From contig JAPPLF010000063.1 of assembly GCA_028874215.1 (NCBI GenBank), positions 1-64,000 of the forward strand: 64,000 bases of DNA, read 5' to 3'. Every line of letters begins with the position of its first letter. Within the stretch, counting starts at the first letter, position 1. This DNA is from Acidobacteriota bacterium. GTDB taxonomy: Bacteria > Acidobacteriota > UBA6911 > RPQK01 > JAJDTT01. The notes beneath the pieces were generated by a model. The model saw only the letters and a list, made by a program, of their open reading frames with translations. It did no database searches and had not been told where the DNA came from. Shown piece by piece: positions 1-6,849 of the stretch. Both the position numbers and the translations under genes were made by a program.

Positions 1-68
1 GATCATCGACAAAGTGGAGCGCCTTGCTACACGTATTTGCGGGACATCACACTAGCGAGAGCCGTATC

Positions 69-1643
69 ATGACCAACCCCATCGCCGTTCTCAATGTCCT
101 GCTGCTTTTGGCCGCACCTCTCCTCCAGCCCCTGGCGGCTCAAGCGCTGGTGGTGGGAGACCGGAAGCAGTTGTTCATCGACCATCGCTTCATCGAATCC
201 AGCGACGGAATCACCCTCCGCATGAACCCGCCGCACCAGACGGGTGAACCTCTGATCGTGGTGGACCAGCCGTGGGAAGAGGGTGCGAAGATCCACGTCT
301 ATTGCAGCGTGCTGAAGGAGGAAGGTCCCGAAGGGGTCCGAATCCGCCTCTGGTACGACCTGTATACCGGGGCCGGCCGGCCCGGGCAGGGTTTTCGGGC
401 CCTGTGCTACGCCGAGTCGGAGGACGGCATCCGATTCCGAAAACCGATCTTGGGGTTGGTGGAGAAGGACGGATCGCGGGAGAACAACCTGGTGATGCCC
501 ACCGACCTCTCGGTGATGACCGTGGGCGGCGGTTCCGTGGCCAGGGACGAAAATCCCGCCGCGCCGGCCGAAAAGCGGTACCGGTCCTGGTCCAAGCTCT
601 ACACCGTCCCGGGAACGCGCAAGGGGGGAAACGCCTTCTGGTACTCGGAGGACGGGCTCCGGTGGCACCTGGAGGAGACGCTCCCCACCGGGCTACGGGC
701 CGCCGACACGCAACCCAGCTGGTTCTGGGACCCCACCATCGGACGCTATCGGGGCTACAGCCGGGAAGTCCATCCGCGCATGGTGGGGTACAACGAATCG
801 GACGACATGACCCACTGGGAGAAATTCGAGATCGTCCTCCTGCCCGATGCCCGGGACCTGGCGCCCCTGGTCGATTTCCTGCCCCGGCGCCAGCAGTCGC
901 GCGCCTCCGAGAGGGCCCACCAGGTCGAGACCGTCTTCGGACCCGGCTATACCGTTGTCGGTCCGTTGTCGTTGGATTTCTACGGAACGGGCGTCTTCCG
1001 CTACGCCGAGGCCCAGGACGCCTACTTCGCCATGATTCCCATCTACTATCACTACCGGCATCTCCATCCCACCACGGCCGATGTCCAGTTGGCGGCCAGC
1101 CGGGACGGCCGGAATTTTCTGCGCCTGGGAGAGCGCCAGTCGTTTCTGCGCCTGGGTCACGCCGGCAGCTTCGGGTCCAAGTGGGTCTGGGGAATGCCCC
1201 GCCCCATCCGCATGGGCAACGAGATCTGGATCTACTACGTGGGGACCAACTGGGACCACGCCGACCGCGTCGACCCCGTCCCCGGCGGGCGGCGGTCCGC
1301 CGTCTCCCGAGCCGTCCTCCGGCTCGATGGGTTCGTATCTGCCGACGCCGGCTACCGGGGCGGCTGGCTGGCGACGCCACTCATCCGGTTTGCCGGCAGC
1401 AGGCTGGAGTTGAACCTGGATACCAGCGCCGGTGGCGAAGCGCTGGTGGAGATCCAGGACCCTCAGGGCCGGCCCATTCCTGGTTTCGCATTGGAGGATG
1501 CCGACCCCATGAACGGGAACAACGTCGCCTTCCCGGTTTCGTGGAAGGGGCAAGGCGACGTGTCGACGCTGGCGGGCCGGGAAGTCCGATTGCACATCAG
1601 GCTCAGGAATTCCAAGCTCTACGCCTTTCAATTCGTCCGTTAG
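69..1643 (+). CDS. Secreted beta-propeller protein of glycosidase type
   Basis: A 524-residue protein with an N-terminal signal peptide: a hydrophobic run near residues 5-22 followed by an Ala-rich cleavage region. The body has repeated Trp/Tyr-rich strands with phrases such as YSEDGLRWH and AASRDGRNF, typical of five-bladed propellers of the GH32/43/130 type, and a C-terminal beta domain. It is clearly paralogous to the protein at 13412-15070: both begin with (G)DR(K/R)Q(L/V)FID(H/R)RF, share PWE and end in (L/F)YAFQF-like strands. An in-frame start lies 45 bases earlier, but the ATG at 69 gives a proper signal peptide. The role is inferred to be binding or cleavage of saccharide outside the cytoplasm; the substrate and catalytic acids cannot be assigned by eye. 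Confidence 0.75.
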   Translation: MTNPIAVLNVLLLLAAPLLQPLAAQALVVGDRKQLFIDHRFIESSDGITLRMNPPHQTGEPLIVVDQPWEEGAKIHVYCSVLKEEGPEGVRIRLWYDLYTGAGRPGQGFRALCYAESEDGIRFRKPILGLVEKDGSRENNLVMPTDLSVMTVGGGSVARDENPAAPAEKRYRSWSKLYTVPGTRKGGNAFWYSEDGLRWHLEETLPTGLRAADTQPSWFWDPTIGRYRGYSREVHPRMVGYNESDDMTHWEKFEIVLLPDARDLAPLVDFLPRRQQSRASERAHQVETVFGPGYTVVGPLSLDFYGTGVFRYAEAQDAYFAMIPIYYHYRHLHPTTADVQLAASRDGRNFLRLGERQSFLRLGHAGSFGSKWVWGMPRPIRMGNEIWIYYVGTNWDHADRVDPVPGGRRSAVSRAVLRLDGFVSADAGYRGGWLATPLIRFAGSRLELNLDTSAGGEALVEIQDPQGRPIPGFALEDADPMNGNNVAFPVSWKGQGDVSTLAGREVRLHIRLRNSKLYAFQFVR

Positions 1644-1741
1644 CGTGGTGGTATGAAAATGGGGTCGGGAGTGATATATCAGGGGGGACACGGCCGTCCC
1701 GCATTCGGGACCGGAGCCGTGGTTCGGAAGGGAGTTCCAGG

Positions 1742-3004
1742 ATGTCGTTTCCCAGAATGTTGCGTTTGAATCAGAAGTTCGAAGGGCCGGAACTCACCGA
1801 CGTGGAGCATGAGACCGGCTCGCAGTTGGCCGCGCTTGAGCTCGGCAACAAGATTCGGCCCGGGGAGAGCGTCGCCATCACGGCCGGCAGCCGCGGCATC
1901 GCCAATATCGCCTCCATCATCAAGGCGGCTTCCCGGCATCTCAAGGATATCGGGGCGGAACCCTTCGTGGTTCCGGCCATGGGCAGCCATGGCGGCGGCA
2001 CCGCCGAGGGACAGCAGGAGATCCTTCACAGCTACGGCGTCACCGAGGAATACACCGGAGCGCCGATCCGCTCCTCTATGGAGACGGTCATCGTGGACAC
2101 AACTCCCCAGGGGATTCCCGTCCATTTTGACCGCCATGCCTACGAGGCGGATCACGTCATCGTCTGCGGCCGGGTCAAGCCCCATACCGGTTTCGTCGGT
2201 CCCATCGAGTCGGGCCTTCACAAGATGATGCTCATCGGCCTGGGCAAGCATAAGGGCGCCAAGATCTACCATCGGGCCATCAAGGACTTCAGTTTCCTGG
2301 AGATCATCCTGGCCGTCGCCGACGTCATCCTGTCCAAGTGCCGCGTCGCCGCGGGGCTGGCCGTCGTGGAGAACGCCTACGATGAGACCGCGCTCATCGA
2401 GGCGGTGGCCCCCGACCGGTTCTTCGAACGGGAAAAGGAGCTTCTCAAGCTGGCCCAACTCTGGATGCCCCGCCTTCCCTTCCCCGAGGTGGATCTCCTG
2501 GTCGTCGATGAGATCGGCAAGAACATCTCGGGCTCCGGCATGGACACGAACGTCGTGGGGCGCAAGTTCAACGATCACGGAGCCACCGAAGACGATACGG
2601 TCGACTGCAAGCGCATCTTCGTGCGCGGACTGACCCGCGAGACCCATGGCAACGCCTGCGGAATCGGCATGGCCGAGGTGACCAACCAGAGGACCGTGGA
2701 TCAGGCGAACCTGGTGGCCACCCGGATCAACGCCCTCACCGGAGGACATCCGTCCGCGGCCGCGGTCCCCATCGCCTTCGAGACGGATCAGGAAGCCATG
2801 CTCGCCATCCTGGAGACCGTGGGCCTGGTCGATCCGGCGGACTCGGGGATCATCCAGATCGCCAACACGCTCAAGCTGCGCGAGGTCTTGGTCAGCGAGA
2901 AGTACTCGCCCGAGGTCCGGGAACGCTCCGATCTGGAAGTCGTCTCCGGTCCCGACGCCATGGCGTTCGACGCCCAGGGCAACCTGGCGCCCGTGGCCGT
3001 GTAA
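1742..3004 (+). CDS. LarA-like DUF2088 domain protein
   Basis: A 420-residue protein resembling the N-terminal domain family of nickel-dependent lactate racemase (LarA, DUF2088). Visible signatures are MGSHGGGTAEGQ near residues 80-91, GRVKPHTGFVGPIESGLHKM at 143-162 and LGKHKGAKIYH at 167-177, with the conserved Lys and His residues of this superfamily. The longer open frame running from 272 is a shadow of the preceding gene; ATG 1742 is preceded by a GGAAGGGAG-like ribosome site. The family includes racemases and epimerases of hydroxy acids, but many short members such as this one have no assigned reaction, and no larB, larC or larE is in view. Codons 134 onward were also copied into the decayed fragment at 4599-5120. 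Confidence 0.75.
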   Translation: MSFPRMLRLNQKFEGPELTDVEHETGSQLAALELGNKIRPGESVAITAGSRGIANIASIIKAASRHLKDIGAEPFVVPAMGSHGGGTAEGQQEILHSYGVTEEYTGAPIRSSMETVIVDTTPQGIPVHFDRHAYEADHVIVCGRVKPHTGFVGPIESGLHKMMLIGLGKHKGAKIYHRAIKDFSFLEIILAVADVILSKCRVAAGLAVVENAYDETALIEAVAPDRFFEREKELLKLAQLWMPRLPFPEVDLLVVDEIGKNISGSGMDTNVVGRKFNDHGATEDDTVDCKRIFVRGLTRETHGNACGIGMAEVTNQRTVDQANLVATRINALTGGHPSAAAVPIAFETDQEAMLAILETVGLVDPADSGIIQIANTLKLREVLVSEKYSPEVRERSDLEVVSGPDAMAFDAQGNLAPVAV

Positions 3005-3435
3005 CCGTTCCGTAACTTCCCCACTCCCATTTCTAAATTAGCCGGTCGGAGCGACTCCGCTCCAACTTCTCTCGCGCATTTTTCTGCTTGCTCGTTATTT
3101 CGTATATGACGCTCGGAAAATCCCGAGCGATCGCCGAAGGGTTCCCCGGCAAGGCCATTCCGGGGAAGCCCGGCGGCCTCGTCCTCATGGCTGCATGGGG
3201 ATGGTTTTTTGAACTTGTGGGAAGCGGATGAGGCTCAAAAAGGTGCCGCGAGTCTGCACTCGTCGTGCCAGGGTCTGCCGCTCCTGATCCGAGCCTGTCG
3301 AATGGGGCTACATTCGACAGGCTCTAAATCAACTCGTCCTGCGTAGGAGGAGGAGTCAATCTTGCGAGATTGTAGTCGTTCGGCTTCAGGCTTGTCTGCG
3401 CAGGGCGCCCTTCCTTACGAAAGGAGGTCCGATCC
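3005..3435. other. Gene-free spacer with inverted repeats, copy A
   Basis: No supportable gene in these 431 bases. The stretch holds a GGAGCGACTCCGCTCC inverted repeat near 3046, a TTCCCCGG/CCGGGGAA hairpin at 3142-3167, a 13-bp perfect inverted repeat at 3291-3324, and the strong AGGAGG ribosome site of the next gene. Almost the same sequence recurs at about 5160-5552 with only a handful of substitutions, so it belongs to the duplicated unit. It presumably contains the promoter of the ankyrin/Cys-rich pair, but no clear -35/-10 pair can be picked. Confidence 0.7.
3291..3324. repeat. Perfect 13-bp inverted repeat, copy A
   Basis: Arms GAGCCTGTCGAAT and ATTCGACAGGCTC are perfectly complementary around an 8-base loop. 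The arm resembles the short GAGCCTGTCGAA-type interspersed palindromes seen between genes in many GC-rich bacteria. It lies about 110 bases upstream of the ankyrin gene and recurs unchanged at 5408-5441. Confidence 0.8.
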
Positions 3436-4266
3436 ATGAGCGAAAAGCATTGGAAACTGGGAGTGATACTGGTCATTCCCCTGCTGTTGATTCTCTGGTG
3501 GGGTTGGGAGGATACCGAGCCGGTAAAGGTGAGTGAGCCTCCGCAACAACCCGTAACGGGGCAGTCCGAGAGTTCCGCGTTTTCCATCCCACCCAAGCGG
3601 AGACACATCCCCTTGCCGGTCGAGGAATGCGCGGTTTGCCCCGACCTTCCGGAACTGGAGAGTCTGAAACGCGACGGAGAGGACGAAGATATCGCTGAGC
3701 AGATGAAGAACGTGCTCTATTCCGTCGCCGGGGAGATCCGGGGATGTTACGGCCTGCTGTACAAGGCGGCGCTTGAAGGCAATCCCAATCCGGATACGAG
3801 CCAGCTCGGGGGCTGCAAAGGCCAGACGCCTCTTCACATGGCCAACAAGCCGGATCAGGTACGGGGACTGCTGGACGCGGGAGCGGACGTCAGTGCCGCG
3901 GATGAATACGGCAGGACGCCATTGCACCGACAGAGTATCGCGCCCCGACCCTCTGCCGAGAACCTGGAGATCGTCAAGATGCTCCTGGAAGCTGGAGCCG
4001 ACCTCCAAGCAAAAACCGAAGATGGGCTACCACCTTGGAAGCATGTTCTTGTCCATTCCACGGTAGCAACCTCCCATCTCGGAACCTATAACGACATTGC
4101 CCGCGCAGCGAACGATTCGGGCGTCTCGGTGGATGACTATCTGACCGCTCATCCAAGGCTAAGGAGCGGCTTGACAGTTTCATGGAGCAATACCTCGTGG
4201 ATGCCCAGATCCGCGCGACACTGCTGGAGGCGACTATGGGACCGGAATTCGTCTCCGACTTCCTGA
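3436..4266 (+). CDS. Membrane-anchored ankyrin-repeat protein, copy A, frameshifted near its 3' end
   Basis: 276 residues as read. A short charged N-terminus (MSEKHWK) precedes one membrane segment at about residues 9-24, so the rest should face the periplasm. Next come a Pro-rich linker, cysteines at 65, 68, 104 and 127, and about two ankyrin repeats (roughly 129-198, with GQTPLHMA, LLDAGADV, GRTPLH and LLEAGADL). Compared with the copy at 5553, one base is missing near 4150-4160: restoring it would give a C-terminus containing DSFMEQYLVDAQIRATLLEA and a stop at 4280. As it stands the last ~35 residues are out of frame. The ribosome site AAAGGAGG is 7 bases from the ATG. The Cys-rich gene follows at once. 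Function unknown; ankyrin repeats usually bind proteins. Confidence 0.75.
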   Translation: MSEKHWKLGVILVIPLLLILWWGWEDTEPVKVSEPPQQPVTGQSESSAFSIPPKRRHIPLPVEECAVCPDLPELESLKRDGEDEDIAEQMKNVLYSVAGEIRGCYGLLYKAALEGNPNPDTSQLGGCKGQTPLHMANKPDQVRGLLDAGADVSAADEYGRTPLHRQSIAPRPSAENLEIVKMLLEAGADLQAKTEDGLPPWKHVLVHSTVATSHLGTYNDIARAANDSGVSVDDYLTAHPRLRSGLTVSWSNTSWMPRSARHCWRRLWDRNSSPTS

Positions 4267-4301
4267 GCAAGCAATCTTAATAACATAATGATGGAGAATC
4301 A

Positions 4302-4556
4302 ATGAAACTCATTGCCACACTCATGATCACTTTGGTCATGCTACAAGGACCGGCTGCAACCCTATCCGCAAGCTCGAACTATTGGAGATGTAGAGCGAGT
4401 TGCTGGATCAGGTACCAGTACTGTGCAGCGGCGGTTGAAGCAGCCTATGAGAGGTGTAGACGATACGGGGAGGAAGCACAATGCCGGTATGCCTACAACT
4501 TCGGGATGAGGATTTGCGACCGGGAATACTATTACTGTAGGGCCGGGTGCCGCTAA
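4302..4556 (+). CDS. Small secreted cysteine-rich protein, copy A
   Basis: 84 residues with a clear signal peptide (MKLIATLMITL onward, cleavage expected near residues 22-24). The mature part has eight cysteines spaced 3-6-10-8-10-6-3, a pattern that reads the same in both directions, in a Tyr/Arg-rich background suggesting disulfide-linked helices. A GGAG ribosome site precedes the ATG. It follows the ankyrin gene by about 20 bases (counting the repaired stop at 4280), so the two are probably co-transcribed. Its paralogue is at 6420-6665. I do not recognise a family. A secreted toxin, peptide ligand or structural miniprotein would all fit. Confidence 0.7.
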   Translation: MKLIATLMITLVMLQGPAATLSASSNYWRCRASCWIRYQYCAAAVEAAYERCRRYGEEAQCRYAYNFGMRICDREYYYCRAGCR

Positions 4557-4572
4557 TTCGAATCGCATTTCA

Positions 4573-4598
4573 CGGGGCCGGTGATCCGACCGGCCCCG
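4573..4598 (+). terminator. Hairpin after Cys-rich gene, copy A
   Basis: Ten-base arms CGGGGCCGGT and ACCGGCCCCG around a 6-base loop, 16 bases after the stop codon. No T-run follows, so termination is not certain. The duplication junction falls directly after its right arm. Confidence 0.55.
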
Positions 4599-5120
4599 AC
4601 TACGAGGCCGACCGCTCCATGGTCCATGGCCGGATCAAGCTTCGTACCGGTTTTGTCGGACCCCTCTAGTTCGGCCCTTACAAGATGATGCTCATCGGCC
4701 TGGGAAAGCATCAGGGCGCCAAGATCTACCATCAAGCCATCAAGGACTTCAGCTTCCTGGAGTTCATCCTGACCGTCGCCGACGTTAACGTGGCCAACTG
4801 CCGCATTGCCGCGGGCTGACCATCGTGAATAACACCATAGCCCCGGATCGACGTTTTCACCGAAAGAAACCCGTCCGCTACAGTCTCCGTCGCCTTCGAC
4901 ACGTAGCGCGAAGCCATGCTCTCCGCCCTGGAGATCGTAGCCCTCGTCGATCCGGTTGACTCGCGGATAATCCAGATCGTCAACATGCTCAAGCTGGGCG
5001 AGGTCCTGGCCAGCGAGAAGTACTCGCCCGAAGTCCGGGAACGCTCCGATCTGGAAGTCGTCTCAAGTTCCGACGACATGGCATTCGATGCCCACGGCAA
5101 TCTGGCGCCCGTAGCCGGGC
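4599..5120 (+). pseudogene. Decayed fragment of the LarA-like gene
   Basis: Matches codons 134 onward of the gene at 1742-3004. It contains recognisable stretches for the KMMLIGLGKH region and for the C-terminal EKYSPEVRERSDLEVV region. It carries in-frame stops at 4667-4669 and 4904-4906, single-base losses near 4810, and an internal deletion of about 343 bases between roughly 4860 and 4890. There is no start codon or N-terminal half. It came along with the tandem duplication and is non-functional. Confidence 0.85.
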
Positions 5121-5552
5121 AGCCGTTCCCCAACCTCTCCGTCCCTTTCCTGAATACGTCAGTTGGAGCGACTCCGCTCCAACTTCTCTCGCGCATTTTT
5201 CTGCTTGCTCGTTATTTCGTATATGACGCTCGGAAAATCCCGAGCGATCGCCGAAGGGTTCCCCGGCAAGGCCATTCCGGGGAAGCCCGGCGGCCTCGTC
5301 CTCATGGCTGCATGGGGATGGTTTTTTGAACTTGTGGGAAGCGGATGAGGCTCAAAAAGGTGCCGCGAGTCTGCACTCGTCGTGCCAGGGTCTGCCGCTC
5401 CTGATCCGAGCCTGTCGAATGGGGCTACATTCGACAGGCTCTAAATCAACTCGTCCTGCGTAGGAGGAGGAGTCAATCTTGCGAAATTATAATCGTTCGG
5501 CTTCAGGCTTGTCTGCGCAGGGCGCCCTTCCTAACGAAAGGAGATCCGATCC
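5121..5552. other. Gene-free spacer with inverted repeats, copy B
   Basis: Near-identical to 3005-3435 from about 5160 onward. It includes the TTCCCCGG/CCGGGGAA hairpin at 5259-5284 and the 13-bp inverted repeat at 5408-5441. The small differences cluster just before the next start codon (for example GCGAAATTATAATCG against GCGAGATTGTAGTCG). No gene is supportable here. Confidence 0.7.
5408..5441. repeat. Perfect 13-bp inverted repeat, copy B
   Basis: Same arms and the same 8-base loop as at 3291-3324, retained without change in the second duplicated unit. Confidence 0.8.
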
Positions 5553-6407
5553 ATGAGCGAAAAGCATTGGAAACTGGGAGTGATTCTGGTCATTCCCCTG
5601 CTGTTGATTCTCTGGTGGGGTTGGGAGGACACCGAGCCGGTAAAGGTAAGTGAGCCTCCGCAACAACCCGTAACGGGGCAGTCCAAGAGTTCCGCGCCTT
5701 CCATCCCACCCAAGCGGAGACACATCCCCTTGCCGGTCGAGGAATGCGCGGCCTGTCCCGACCTTCCGGAATTGGAGAGTCTGAAACGCGGCGGAGAGGA
5801 CGAAGATATCGCTGAACAGATGAAGAACGTGTTCTATTCCATCGCAGACGAGATTGGGGGATGTTACGGCCTGCTGTACAAGGCGGCACTTGATGGCAAT
5901 CCCAAGCCGGATACGAGCCAGTTTGGGGGCTGTGAAGGTGCGACGCCTCTTCACATGGCCAACACACCAGATCAGGTACGAGGACTGCTGGACGCGGGAG
6001 CGGACGTCAATGCAGCGGATGATTTTGGCGCCACGCCATTGCATCTGCAAAGCATTCCCGCCCGGCCCACTGCCGAGAACCTAGAGATCGTCGAAATGCT
6101 GTTGGAAGCTGGAGCCGACCTCCAAGCGGAAACCGAGAAAGGCCTGCCGCCATGGAAGTTCGTCCGGCTCCGATCCACGGTAGCAACCTCCCATCTCGAC
6201 ACCTATAACGACATTGCCCGAGCAGCAGATGAATTGGGCGTTTCCGTGGATGACTACCTGGCCGCCCATCCGCGAGAACAGGAGAGTCTGGACAGATTCA
6301 TGGAGCATCATCTCGTGGACGCGCAAATCCGGAGGACATTGCTGGAGGCGTCGGTGGGACCGGAATTCATCTCCAGGATCCGCGGGCAACAATCTGAAGA
6401 AAGATAA
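5553..6407 (+). CDS. Membrane-anchored ankyrin-repeat protein, copy B (intact)
   Basis: 284 residues, intact paralogue of the gene at 3436. It has the same N-terminal membrane anchor (residues ~9-24), Pro-rich linker, CAACPDLPELESLKR segment and about two ankyrin repeats with GATPLHMA, LLDAGADVNAADDFG and MLLEAGADLQAE. The C-terminal helical tail contains DRFMEHHLVDAQIRRTLLEA. The protein is predicted to be tethered to the inner membrane with the repeats in the periplasm, where its cysteines could form disulfides. AAAGGAGA is the ribosome site. The stop lies 12 bases before the Cys-rich gene at 6420, implying one transcript. Function unknown; binding of the neighbouring secreted protein is a plausible inference. 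Confidence 0.8.
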   Translation: MSEKHWKLGVILVIPLLLILWWGWEDTEPVKVSEPPQQPVTGQSKSSAPSIPPKRRHIPLPVEECAACPDLPELESLKRGGEDEDIAEQMKNVFYSIADEIGGCYGLLYKAALDGNPKPDTSQFGGCEGATPLHMANTPDQVRGLLDAGADVNAADDFGATPLHLQSIPARPTAENLEIVEMLLEAGADLQAETEKGLPPWKFVRLRSTVATSHLDTYNDIARAADELGVSVDDYLAAHPREQESLDRFMEHHLVDAQIRRTLLEASVGPEFISRIRGQQSEER

Positions 6408-6419
6408 GAAGGAGAATAA

Positions 6420-6665
6420 ATGAAACTCATTGCCACACTCATGATCACCTTGTTCATTCTACAAGCATCGGTTGCAACCGTACCCGCAAATGCGGACACA
6501 TGGGCCTGTAAAACGGTCTGTTGGGCTCGTTACGAGTGGTGTACATCAGCGGCTTATGAGGCCTATCGGAGGTGTCAACGATTCGGGGAAGAAATGCAAT
6601 GCCAGATTGTCCTTGAATTCCAGAAGAGGATTTGCAATCGACAATATAGGTCCTGCATGAACTAG
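6420..6665 (+). CDS. Small secreted cysteine-rich protein, copy B
   Basis: 81 residues, with the same signal peptide as the copy at 4302 (MKLIATLMITL). The mature protein has seven cysteines with spacing 3-6-10-8-10-6; the final C-x3-C step seen in copy A is absent because the chain ends in MN. Outside the cysteines and a central Y-E-x-x-R-C-x-R-(Y/F)-G-E-E core, most mature residues differ between the copies. Ribosome site GAAGGAGA. Paired with the ankyrin gene upstream. No recognised family. Confidence 0.7.
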   Translation: MKLIATLMITLFILQASVATVPANADTWACKTVCWARYEWCTSAAYEAYRRCQRFGEEMQCQIVLEFQKRICNRQYRSCMN

Positions 6666-6686
6666 TGTAGATAGTTCGAATCCCAC

Positions 6687-6716
6687 TACGGGGCCGGTTA
6701 TCCGACCGGCCCCGTA
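6687..6716 (+). terminator. Hairpin after Cys-rich gene, copy B
   Basis: Twelve-base perfect arms TACGGGGCCGGT and ACCGGCCCCGTA around loop TATCCG, 21 bases after the stop. It corresponds to the hairpin at 4573-4598 but has a longer stem. Probable terminator without a strong U-tract. Confidence 0.6.
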
Positions 6717-6849
6717 AATCCTTCCAGTCCTCTGTGCCGCTCCCACCAACTGATCCTCCTACTAATTCGCAGTTCTCGTTCCCCCGCTCACCGTGATCTG
6801 ATAAACAAGTGTGGAACTATCGCCGAACCTGACGATGGGGAGAGAGACC

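Larger units (their letters stand above)
2141..6716 (+). repeat. Tandem duplication: LarA-like 3' part, ankyrin gene, Cys-rich gene, hairpin
   Basis: Unit A spans about 2141-4598 and unit B about 4599-6716. The sequence TACGAGGC at 2141 recurs at 4601, immediately after the hairpin that closes unit A, which marks the junction (offset 2460). Unit B has lost about 343 bases inside its LarA-like part, so the offset drops to about 2117 for the rest. The spacer is nearly identical between copies, the ankyrin genes are close, and the small cysteine-rich proteins share their signal peptide and cysteine pattern but differ in most other residues. This is a head-to-tail duplication followed by decay of the carried-along LarA-like fragment. 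Confidence 0.85.

Noticed and set aside
272-1741. Long plus-strand open frame running into the LarA-like gene
   Set aside because: Its first 490 codons overlap the propeller gene in another frame and are Arg/Pro/Gly-rich shadow sequence. Only the part from 1742 is real.
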